Assembly: GCA_003133205.1 (NCBI GenBank)
Contig: PKWK01000159.1
Span: 1-12,301, forward strand
Source of the DNA: Granulicella sp.
Lineage (GTDB): Bacteria > Acidobacteriota > Terriglobia > Terriglobales > Acidobacteriaceae
DNA length: 12,301 nt
Direction: 5' to 3'
Shown here: piece after piece, positions 1-6,855 of the stretch
Layout: each line of letters starts with the position of its first letter
Numbering within the stretch: position 1 is the stretch's first letter
Translations under genes and position numbers: made by a program
The notes under the pieces: generated by a model
Told to the model about the DNA's origin: nothing
Database searches by the model: none
The model's input: the letters and a program-made list of their open reading frames with translations, nothing else

Positions 1-918
1 GCGCAGAAAGCTATCCATGGTCTCGCCATCGGGAACGGGATAGTGCGGGAATTCGTAACCAAGATCGTCCAGTTCAAATCGTAATCGCGAAGACAGTTCC
101 TCAGTGTTCCCGACTGCGTAAGGAATATCGCGAAAGAGTGCCCCCATCTCCCACGCCGCACGCAGGTGGCGTTGACTATTCAAAGCTAGTAGTCGCCCAG
201 CGTGATCGAGATCAGTATGGTGACGCACAGCGGTAAACAGATCGAGAACCTCGCGATCGTATGCGGTCGCGTAGCGCACGCCATTGGTCGCAAGCACAGG
301 CAGTTTCAGTGACCGCGCAATTTGTAATGCAATTTGATTTCTCCACTCTTCTTCGCGTTCCTGGTGGCGCTGCACTTCAACATACAGGCTCCCTCTTCCG
401 AATATCCCCACCAACCGCTCCATAACTTCACGACCAGCTTCTTCACCACCGTCGACCAGCGCCGCAGCCAGCGGACCTTCGTCTCCCCCCGTCAGGCACA
501 CCAGCCCGGCCGAGTATTGCTGCAGATCCTCCAGCCTGGCTGCCCCTTCGCACTTCATCTTCTCCCGCATCTTGAACTGCGTGATGAGTTGGCAAAGATT
601 CTGATAGCCCGCCCGCGACTCGCACAACAACGCCACTCGCGCCGGTTCCGCAGGGCATTGATGCGGAAGCCATGCGGCTGGAGTAAGCCGTTCACCAAAG
701 CTCGAAACCGCAATTTCCGCGCCCACATGCGCCCGCACGCCATTCCGCTTCGCGCTCGTATGGAATCTCGCCGCCCCATAGACCCCATTGCGATCGAGCA
801 GCGCCATCGCCGGCATCTCCAACTCAGCCGCCCGCGTGATCAGTTCCTCCGGCTGCGACGCCCCCTCCAGAAAGCTGAAGGCGCTTGCCGCATGCAACTC
901 CACATACCGCTCAGTCAT
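1..918 (-). CDS. dnaE2: Error-prone DNA polymerase DnaE2, N-terminal 306 codons (partial)
   Basis: Open reading frame from an ATG at 918 to the window edge without a stop; the C-terminal part lies outside. It begins MTERYVELHAASAFSFLEGA, the start of the PHP domain of C-family DNA polymerase alpha subunits, followed by ALLDRNGVYGAARFH near residues 40-55 and HVGAEI, which is the DnaE2 version of that domain (the metal-binding histidines of the first motif are reduced to HAAS, as is common in DnaE2). From knowledge of the family, DnaE2 is the translesion polymerase of the ImuA-ImuB-DnaE2 mutasome and needs ImuB for recruitment to the clamp. The full protein is usually over 1,000 residues, so about 30% is visible; the polymerase active site cannot be inspected. 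The start codon overlaps the imuB stop by 8 bases (911-918), indicating translational coupling. Identity is secure; catalytic integrity is unknown. Confidence 0.93.
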   Translation of the reverse strand, partial: MTERYVELHAASAFSFLEGASQPEELITRAAELEMPAMALLDRNGVYGAARFHTSAKRNGVRAHVGAEIAVSSFGERLTPAAWLPHQCPAEPARVALLCESRAGYQNLCQLITQFKMREKMKCEGAARLEDLQQYSAGLVCLTGGDEGPLAAALVDGGEEAGREVMERLVGIFGRGSLYVEVQRHQEREEEWRNQIALQIARSLKLPVLATNGVRYATAYDREVLDLFTAVRHHTDLDHAGRLLALNSQRHLRAAWEMGALFRDIPYAVGNTEELSSRLRFELDDLGYEFPHYPVPDGETMDSFLR

Positions 919-2437
919 ACAGCATCACCATCTGCCACGCATACCGCGTCACATCGCGCGCCAGGCAGCAGCACAACAGCGTCCCATCGCTAGCTCGCGC
1001 AATCAGGTCCCACTGCTCAAATCCCCACAGCGACGGATTCCACCAGTCGCCACTCGTCATCCACGGCCCATACGCGCGCTCAACCTCATAGCGCCGATCG
1101 TGAAACGTGAAGGCCGCTGGCTCTTGGCCGCGCAATGTGACCGTCACTCTCTCCGTCGGGCGAAGCTGCCGCATCGCAGCGAGAGATTGATTCGATCTAT
1201 GAGGCCCATCCAAGATGGAAGCCGATGCCGACCCCGATGGAATCGCAAACGGCTCCACGCGAAAGCTGTCCGGACGATGCGTCTCTGTGAGCACGGCCCG
1301 CCCCACAGAATCCTCCCCCACAATCGCTCGGATCCGCGCCAGCGTAACATCCAGCCGCATCGGCTCCGGAAGCTGCGGCGAGAACAGCCCGAGTTGTACT
1401 TTACTGGTGCTCCCCGGCTCAGCAGTCAACACTAGCGATAGAATCGCAGCCTGTGGCGGATGCGCTTCCAGATCGAGATGCAGTAGTTTGATCCAGAGCT
1501 GGCGGTCATTGCTGGGCAGCGCTGGCCTCACCGTCCGCGTATGCGTCCCACCGCCTTCCAGCTTCAACTCAACCGTGACCGAAGCCAGCGCCAGAACACG
1601 CGCCGCCGCCCGCAGGATCAGTTGCTCGAGCATCACGCCAACCATAAACAGCAGCGACTCCAGTAATTCAACCGGCGTATCCAGATCCATGCGTTCTTCC
1701 AAACGGAACTCCGATTCCATCGGAACGAAGAGATGCGGAAACTCTCCCCGAGCCAACTGGCGAAGTCGCTTTCCCTCCTGTCCCAATCGAGCTACCAGTT
1801 CCTTTTCCGGCAGTTCCGCCAACGCACCGAGCGTGCGAATCCCCCAGAGCGAAAATATCTCGGCGTGTTCGGTGCTTAGATCCAGCACATCAATCGGCAG
1901 CGGAGCCAAAGCTATGCTCTCGATCCCCGGCGGGATGATGGCCGTCTGCGTCGGCCTGCCACGAGCATTGCAGATCGCCGCATGAAAATTGCTGCTTACC
2001 GCGACGCACGCAATCACGCCAAGCGCCCGTACACGATGCATCAAGCTCTGCGCCAACATGTGCGGCGGCCCAAACAGCTTCTCCGTTCCTGCAATATCGA
2101 TCACGCACAGAAACGCGCTGCAATCGCTTCGGTCCTCCACACGCGGAGAAAATGTCCCCGCACATTCCAGCAGCACCGATCTTGCGACCGCCTCTTCCGC
2201 GAGCGACCTTGCCAGCACTGCGACCGAATCGAAAGTCTCAATCTCTACCCGCGTCATTCCGCGCATAATCCCCAGTCTGCGGGCCTTCCCGTTCATCGCG
2301 CACACCGACTGCAACGGCGGTTCGCCCTCCATCACAACCACCGTCTTCTGTCGCAGCTCCGGTCTCAAACGCAGCATCGCCTGCGCCGGAAATTCCTTCG
2401 CATACAGGCACGCATACAGCTCTCGCTGGCCATTCAT
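911..2437 (-). CDS. imuB: ImuB, catalytically dead Y-family polymerase-like mutasome adaptor
   Basis: The 508-residue protein has the Y-family DNA polymerase fold order: N-terminal ELYACLYAKEFPAQA, palm-like FLCVIDIAGTEKLFG (about residues 109-123), helix-hairpin-helix-like LWGIRTLGALAELP (about 198-211) and a little-finger region. The catalytic acidic residues are absent: the first motif lacks the aspartates of a true polymerase and the normal SIDE motif reads VIDI, as is typical of ImuB. QLGLF near residues 348-352 fits a beta-clamp binding motif. Known role: ImuB bridges DnaE2 and the sliding clamp for SOS-induced translesion synthesis. I chose the ATG at 2437 because it forms an ATGA overlap with the imuA stop (2434-2436); an ATG at 2452 in the same frame would add five residues. 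Neither start has a strong ribosome binding site. The stop overlaps the dnaE2 start. Confidence 0.92.
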   Translation of the reverse strand: MNGQRELYACLYAKEFPAQAMLRLRPELRQKTVVVMEGEPPLQSVCAMNGKARRLGIMRGMTRVEIETFDSVAVLARSLAEEAVARSVLLECAGTFSPRVEDRSDCSAFLCVIDIAGTEKLFGPPHMLAQSLMHRVRALGVIACVAVSSNFHAAICNARGRPTQTAIIPPGIESIALAPLPIDVLDLSTEHAEIFSLWGIRTLGALAELPEKELVARLGQEGKRLRQLARGEFPHLFVPMESEFRLEERMDLDTPVELLESLLFMVGVMLEQLILRAAARVLALASVTVELKLEGGGTHTRTVRPALPSNDRQLWIKLLHLDLEAHPPQAAILSLVLTAEPGSTSKVQLGLFSPQLPEPMRLDVTLARIRAIVGEDSVGRAVLTETHRPDSFRVEPFAIPSGSASASILDGPHRSNQSLAAMRQLRPTERVTVTLRGQEPAAFTFHDRRYEVERAYGPWMTSGDWWNPSLWGFEQWDLIARASDGTLLCCCLARDVTRYAWQMVMLYD

Positions 2438-3503
2438 CGCCGTCCCGCCCATGTTGTCTTGCTACGCCACGTCGCAACGCCGGCCCGCTGTGGCGGCTTG
2501 CGAATAAGCACCACCTTCTCCTGGCTCTCCGGAGCCTGCGCGAGTCGCTGACGCGACACTTCGATGCGCCGTTCAAAACCAGCCAGCACCGTCGCTCCCT
2601 GCGTGAACGCATCTCCGCTCTGAAACCGCAGCACCAGCCCCGCACTACTCTTCGAGCACGCATATTGCGTCAGCAGAAGAACGCTGGTCTGCGTCCGTTC
2701 CGCAGCAGCCCGGTAACGGAACCACGTCGCCAGCGGAATCCGCGAAGCGTGTTCCGGCGCGAGGCTGCCCATGTCCAGCACAATCGCGCCAAAGCCGCCC
2801 GCCTGCAGCAGCAGATCGGTCACACGCAGCGCCTGCTCAATGCGCGACCACGGGCTGCTTGACACGCTCGCACCGCCATTGCGCCTTTGCAGCGACGAAG
2901 CGAATTGGGCGAGTGGAGTCGGCTCGAAAACCTCACGCTCCGTGCGCACCCTCCGCTGCGGCTCCGCGCATCGCGCCGCCGTAACCTCCGGCCGCAGCAA
3001 GCCACTCACCGCATCGTCCATTCCTTTCGCTTCACCGCGCGGATGGCCACCCATCCCGCCGCCATGCAGCCCTTTCACCACGGGCTTCGGCACAAAATAT
3101 TTCCTGGGAACCGAGAAGCCGCCATCCTTTCGCGATGACGGTTGCACACTGCCCGACCGCACCACTCCACACCGTACCCAGAGAAGCCGCGCCAGGTCTA
3201 CACCCGCCGCGGCAGCCGATTCAGGGCTCAGCGCGTTCGACACATCCACCACGCACAAACCTTTTCCGCTCTCGTAACCTGCGCCACGAACGCGAGGGCC
3301 AGCGCCGTACGCCCCGAGCACTCCGCGCCGATCATCTCGGTCAGCGCGCCAACCGGCAGGCCGCCTTGCAGCACCTCATCCACCGCGCCAATGCCTGTCG
3401 GCATCACTGGCCGGAGAGTTCGCGGCGCAGGCGTCAGAGCCGAGGGAATCCTGTCTGCCAAAGCAGCTTCGATTTGCGAACGGAGGGCGAGTGCGGAAGG
3501 CAT
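2434..3503 (-). pseudogene. imuA: ImuA (RecA-like mutasome protein), interrupted by a single-base frameshift
   Basis: Two overlapping frames together spell a full ImuA of about 356 residues. The first starts at ATG 3503 (MPSALALRSQIEAAL) and carries the ImuA Walker A-like loop GAECSGRT at residues 59-66; it then reads KVCAW and runs into a stop near 3230. The second frame resumes with VDVSNALSPESAAAAGVDL and continues through LLWVRCG, ALRVTDLLLQAGGF and RYRAAAERTQTSVLLLTQ to the stop at 2434. The join falls at about 3249: one extra G in the GTGGTGG run would restore KVCAWVDVSNALSPES, the expected family sequence. AAGGCG lies about 6 bases upstream of ATG 3503; a TTG at 3557 in the same frame is less likely. 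ImuA normally works with ImuB and DnaE2. It may be a genuine mutation, a sequencing error or, less likely, a -1 recoding site. Confidence 0.88.
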
Positions 3504-3643
3504 AATATTCGCCTTATCTTCGCCTAACAGCACCCGCGATACAAACCCTGTCTGCAACAGAAATGGTGCAGTCCACCCCTAATCCGCAGACAGAAAATCG
3601 CTTACACCACAAAAATATTTATTGCCCTTGCCAGAATTCGTCC
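3504..3643. promoter_or_regulatory. imuA upstream region with a direct and an inverted repeat (candidate SOS control region)
   Basis: This 140-base gap precedes the mutasome operon. It contains a direct repeat TTCGCCT at 3508-3514 and 3519-3525, spaced one helical turn (11 bp), which overlaps the imuA ribosome binding site. It also contains an inverted repeat of CTGTCTGC (3548-3555) with GCAGACAG (3586-3593) around a 30-base centre. An AT-rich stretch (about 3608-3622) could hold a -10 region. ImuA-ImuB-DnaE2 cassettes are usually LexA-controlled, so an operator is expected here. The 11-bp spacing resembles the alphaproteobacterial GTTC-N7-GTTC arrangement, but the halves match only three of four bases. 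No E. coli-type or Gram-positive-type LexA box with correct spacing is present. Confidence 0.35.
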
Positions 3644-4324
3644 TCAGTACCCGTTCGCCAGCAGGTACTCCACCGTCAACTCGCGCTTCCCTGCCTCCGC
3701 CCGTCCCCGGCTCTCCGCATACTTCGCCATCACATCCACCTCGAGATTCACCGCCATCCCCGGCGTCAGCGTGTGCAGATTAGTCGCCGAATACGTATGC
3801 GGCAGAATCGCGATCCACACCTCATCGCCCGCGATCCCTGCAACCGTCAGGCTGATGCCCTCCACCGCAATCGACCCCTTCTCCACCACATACCGCACCA
3901 GCGCCTCGGGCAGCCGCAGCCGCATCACCCAGTCTGTCTGCGAACCGCCCGCAGTCCCAGCCTGCACCGACACGGGATCCAGCGCCAGCAGCGTGCCCAC
4001 CCTGTCCACGTGCCCCTGCACCACATGTCCACCCAGCGGCGAGCCCGCAGGCGTCGGCAGTTCCAGGTTCACCACCGATCCCGGCCCAAGCCGCGAAAGC
4101 GTCGTTCGCGCAATCGTCTCCGCCGCCAAATCCGCCGAGAAGCGTGGAGGAAACGCCTCCGGCTCAATCCCCAGAGCCGTCAGGCAAACCCCGCTCACCG
4201 CCACGCTGCCGCCCATCCGCAGCCGCCCTGCAATCGCAGGCGCCGCAATCGTCAGCCGCGCCGCACCCGCACCCGGCGTAAACGAAATCACCTCACCCGT
4301 AGTCTCAATCAGTCCTGTAAACAT
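3644..4324 (-). CDS. ribE: Riboflavin synthase (alpha subunit)
   Basis: A 226-residue protein beginning with the hallmark MFTGLIETTGEV. It shows the two tandem lumazine-binding barrels of riboflavin synthase: the first at about residues 1-97 with GSVAVSGVCLTAL, and the second from about 98 with GGHVVQGHVDRVG and GSIAVEGISLTV, the internal duplication expected of the family. Length is close to the usual 200-220. The enzyme dismutates two molecules of 6,7-dimethyl-8-ribityllumazine to riboflavin plus a pyrimidinedione in the cytoplasm. It starts 9 bases after the stop of the putative glycoside hydrolase and is in the same orientation as ribD two genes upstream, so co-transcription is likely. 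No FMN riboswitch is visible upstream. Called ribE here (ribC in some nomenclatures). Confidence 0.96.
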   Translation of the reverse strand: MFTGLIETTGEVISFTPGAGAARLTIAAPAIAGRLRMGGSVAVSGVCLTALGIEPEAFPPRFSADLAAETIARTTLSRLGPGSVVNLELPTPAGSPLGGHVVQGHVDRVGTLLALDPVSVQAGTAGGSQTDWVMRLRLPEALVRYVVEKGSIAVEGISLTVAGIAGDEVWIAILPHTYSATNLHTLTPGMAVNLEVDVMAKYAESRGRAEAGKRELTVEYLLANGY

Positions 4325-4333
4325 GCTTCTAGC

Positions 4334-5497
4334 CTAGCGCACCTGCGAGCCTTCCCCGGTGATCTCCGACAGGAGGTTGAAGAAGCCGCGCTTTCGCTCG
4401 CTATCGATCTTCCAATCCGCCGGCACGCTCTGGTATCCCTCCTGGAATGCCTCGCCATCACGCCTGTAATCCAGGAATCCCCACGACACATGCTCAGCCG
4501 CAGCGGCCGCCATGTGGCTGTCCGGCTTCTCAAAGTCCGTATGATCGTCCTCGTTGAACACGATCGGCTTCGCCCCATCGCCCAGCATCGCCCGAGTGGT
4601 GTGAATCGAATCCGTAAGCCGCTGCGCCGTCGCAACGTTATTCGCATGCACCAAAATAAAGTCCGCCGCCTTCACAACGTTTTCCTTCGGCAGCGGCCCT
4701 CCGTAGCTCGTGCTCACCAGCAACCGCCGGCCGTTTCGCTCGATATGGCGCACTCGTGTGATCAACTCATCCACCCGGTCCGGCCGCAGAATCGCATTTG
4801 CATAATGCTGGTCACACTCATTGTTGATCTCCACCACCACGTTGCGATATCCATGACTCAGAATCCAGTTCGTCGCGTTGTCCACCGCGTGCACCACCGC
4901 CGCCTCATCCGCAAGTTGCTTATCCTGCGCCTGGTAAAAGTAGCCAACAATCACAATCATCCCCAGCCGGTCCGCCTGGTCGAGAATGCGTGTGAGCCGG
5001 TCGAAGTAAGCGGGGCGTAGCGATCCATCCGGCGTAAAGGCCGAGTTGATCCAGGGCTGTCCATGGTGCGAGTAGCCCTCCGGGGACCCGCCCTGCAGAC
5101 CGATCGTGAACGCCAGCAGCCCATGCCTGCGCCACTTCGGCATTGCTGCAACAAATTCGTTCGTGTTGCGGTCCGCGCTCCACACACCGCTATCGGGATA
5201 CACCCACCGCTTGCTGGTCTCCGGATTCAAATCGTCGAAAATCCCGTTCACCATGCGCGCATTCAACAGCAATCCTTCGATGCGATGCCCTTGCCACACG
5301 CGTCCGGCGTACGTCGGCTTCCCATTGATATAGAAATCTTCGCCGCGAATCGACACCTCCGTCGACCGCACTGCAACCCTTTGCTTTCCCATAGCCGCTT
5401 GCGCATACCCGCATACGCCAGCCATGACCATTACCGCTGAAGCCGCGCCTGCCATCATCAACGTTCTGCGCGAAATCTCTCCCCCTGAACCTGTCAT
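4334..5497 (-). CDS. Putative Tat-exported clan-A glycoside hydrolase-like protein
   Basis: From the ATG at 5497 the protein is 387 residues. It opens with a twin-arginine signal: ISRRTLMM at about residues 8-15, a hydrophobic stretch, then GYAQAAM, a plausible signal peptidase site near 34-36. The mature part looks like a (beta/alpha)8 barrel. VVVEINNECD places an Asn-Glu pair at 226-227, where clan GH-A enzymes have the acid/base, and IVFNEDDH places E316 on a later strand, where the nucleophile is expected. The family is not certain; GH5-like or an uncharacterised relative are possible, and the substrate cannot be told. The ATG at 5497 is preferred over 5503, 5512 or 5602 because GGAGAGA sits about 9 bases upstream. 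The longer frame from 5602 is encoded by an intergenic hairpin repeat (SGLKPGP). It lies between ribD and ribE without an obvious metabolic link. Confidence 0.72.
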   Translation of the reverse strand: MTGSGGEISRRTLMMAGAASAVMVMAGVCGYAQAAMGKQRVAVRSTEVSIRGEDFYINGKPTYAGRVWQGHRIEGLLLNARMVNGIFDDLNPETSKRWVYPDSGVWSADRNTNEFVAAMPKWRRHGLLAFTIGLQGGSPEGYSHHGQPWINSAFTPDGSLRPAYFDRLTRILDQADRLGMIVIVGYFYQAQDKQLADEAAVVHAVDNATNWILSHGYRNVVVEINNECDQHYANAILRPDRVDELITRVRHIERNGRRLLVSTSYGGPLPKENVVKAADFILVHANNVATAQRLTDSIHTTRAMLGDGAKPIVFNEDDHTDFEKPDSHMAAAAAEHVSWGFLDYRRDGEAFQEGYQSVPADWKIDSERKRGFFNLLSEITGEGSQVR

Positions 5498-5580
5498 GCT
5501 CATTCTCTCCATCGCAGCGAATCTCGCCGCGAGCCCACCAGCATACCAAGCTTGCCGATATGCTCTTGCTTCTAAGATAG

Positions 5581-5637
5581 GTCCGGGCTTCAGCCCGGAC
5601 ATCGGGATCCCGCAACATCATGGGCTTTAGCCCCCGG
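5581..5637. repeat. Double GGGCTRAAGCCC hairpin repeat between ribD and the glycosidase gene
   Basis: Read on the minus strand, two copies of the near-palindrome GGGCT(A/G)AAGCCC lie in direct orientation, one at 5622-5633 and one at 5585-5596. The latter is enlarged to a perfect 9-bp stem (5581-5589 with 5592-5600, central TC on the plus strand). Between them is the 10-bp palindrome CGGGATCCCG (5603-5612). No T-run follows, so it is not a classical intrinsic terminator, although the hairpins could stall polymerase or protect an mRNA end. It resembles REP-type dispersed repeats. The ribD stop codon (5627-5629) lies inside the first hairpin. Confidence 0.8.
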
Positions 5638-6829
5638 GATTTGCTTCCACTGCCGAGCTCACATCAGCCCACGGATCCCGCAGATACCCGCTTACGCGCA
5701 CATCCGCACCAAACATCGTCCGCGTGTTTCCTTTCATCGACTGCTCCAGCAGAAACGGCGAGGCAACGCCCGCGGCAAACGGCACCGCGCCCTCTCCCAA
5801 CTCCGTCTCCGAACGGAACAGCACAACCTTGTCCACCAGCCCCTGTGCCAGGAACGCTCCATTCAACTCCGAGCCGCACTCCAGCAGCACGCTCAGAATC
5901 TTCTTCTGACCCAGCAGATCCAGCACCACTCCTAAATCAAGCCGGCCTTCCTGACCTACGACCCGCTCGATCAGCACACCCTGCGCCTGCAGCGCCGCCG
6001 CTCGATCCGCCTCGGCTCCCGCGCCACAGAACACCAGAACATCCTCGTTCGCCGACCGCACCAACTGCGAATCCAGCGGCATCCTCAGCCGCGAATCCAG
6101 CACAACACGCAGCAGCGCCCTTCGCCGCGCGCGCCCGTCTGGCCCCACTATCCCCGACCGGTCCGTAAGTTTCGGATCATCCGCCAGCACCGTGCCAATG
6201 CCGGTCAGCACAGCGTCCGCCGCATGCCGCATCACCTGCACTTCGGCCTGCGCTTCCACACCGGTGATCCAATGAATCTGCCGCCCCATCCGCAGCGACG
6301 CCGCCGGCGCCAGCATGCCATCGGCAGACACCGCCGACTTCAAAGTCACCAGCGGCCTGCCCGTCCGGATGAACCGCGCGAACGCCTCGTTCACCTCGCG
6401 CGCCTCCCGCTCCAACACTCCCGCCGCTACCTCAAAGCCCGCTGCCCGCAGCCGCGCAATCCCTTGCCCGCTCACCAGCGGATTCGGATCAACCGTAGCA
6501 ACCACCACGCGCCGCACCCCCGCCGCGATCAGCGCATTCGCACAAGGCCCGGTCCGCCCATGATGACTGCAAGGCTCCAGCGTGACGTACGCCGTAGCCC
6601 CGCGAGCCCTCTCCCCGGCCTGCTTCAGCGCAACGATCTCTGCATGGTCCCGCTCGTCGTAGAGATGCGCCCCCTTGCCGACGACCTCGCCGTTCCGCAC
6701 CACCACGCACCCCACCTGCGGGTTCGGCGACGCCAGCCCCACCGTCGCTCGCGCCAACTCCAGCGCCCGCCGCATGTACTTCTCATCGAGCTCGCGCTGA
6801 TCGTCCGTCGCAGCCCCCACGCTTACCAC
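5627..6829 (-). CDS. ribD: Bifunctional riboflavin biosynthesis deaminase/reductase RibD
   Basis: A 400-residue two-domain protein. The N-terminal deaminase has the zinc site HAE at 62-64 and PCSHHGRTGPC at 86-96 (both zinc cysteines present). The C-terminal reductase begins about residue 157 with GRPLVTLKSAVSADG, followed by ITGVEAQAEVQVMRH and TGIGTVLADDPKLTDR. It deaminates 2,5-diamino-6-ribosylamino-pyrimidinone 5'-phosphate and then reduces the ribosyl side chain with NADPH, the second and third steps of riboflavin synthesis. The start is a GTG: 6829 is the first possible one, since an in-frame TAA precedes it; GTG 6820 is an alternative. The ATG at 6775 would remove DEKYM, normally part of the family N-terminus. 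Start and stop both fall in repeats: a heptad array at the 5' end and a hairpin repeat that supplies NPGG and TAA at the 3' end. Confidence 0.95.
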   Translation of the reverse strand: MVSVGAATDDQRELDEKYMRRALELARATVGLASPNPQVGCVVVRNGEVVGKGAHLYDERDHAEIVALKQAGERARGATAYVTLEPCSHHGRTGPCANALIAAGVRRVVVATVDPNPLVSGQGIARLRAAGFEVAAGVLEREAREVNEAFARFIRTGRPLVTLKSAVSADGMLAPAASLRMGRQIHWITGVEAQAEVQVMRHAADAVLTGIGTVLADDPKLTDRSGIVGPDGRARRRALLRVVLDSRLRMPLDSQLVRSANEDVLVFCGAGAEADRAAALQAQGVLIERVVGQEGRLDLGVVLDLLGQKKILSVLLECGSELNGAFLAQGLVDKVVLFRSETELGEGAVPFAAGVASPFLLEQSMKGNTRTMFGADVRVSGYLRDPWADVSSAVEANPGG

Positions 6830-6855
6830 TTACCACTGACCACTCATCACTGCTT
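6821..6855. repeat. Heptanucleotide tandem repeat array A (ftsY/ribD junction)
   Basis: Five 7-base units in register on the plus strand: gcttacc, acttacc, actgacc, actcatc, actgctt, consensus ACTKAYC. The array ends at 6855, the base immediately before the ftsY stop codon (6856-6858), and its other end overlaps the ribD GTG start. It belongs to the same family as the array at 7954-7988. Similar degenerate heptad arrays are known as STRR sequences in cyanobacteria. Confidence 0.85.

Noticed and set aside
2434..3321. The C-terminal imuA frame as an independent gene with a GTG start at 3321
   Set aside because: Its first 20 or so residues are not ImuA-like while the true N-terminal half is in the adjacent frame; best explained as one frameshifted gene.
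3548..3563. E. coli-type LexA box (CTGT...ACAG) at the imuA promoter
   Set aside because: Arms are separated by 5 bases instead of 8, so the spacing does not fit the known site.
3563..5020. Long plus-strand open frame opposite ribE and the glycosidase gene
   Set aside because: The product is Arg/His/Pro-rich without recognisable domains and lies antisense to two well-supported genes; it is a high-GC shadow frame.
5498..5602. N-terminal extension of the glycosidase from ATG 5602
   Set aside because: It is encoded by the intergenic hairpin repeat and would bury the twin-arginine signal; a GGAGAGA-preceded ATG at 5497 places the signal at the N-terminus.
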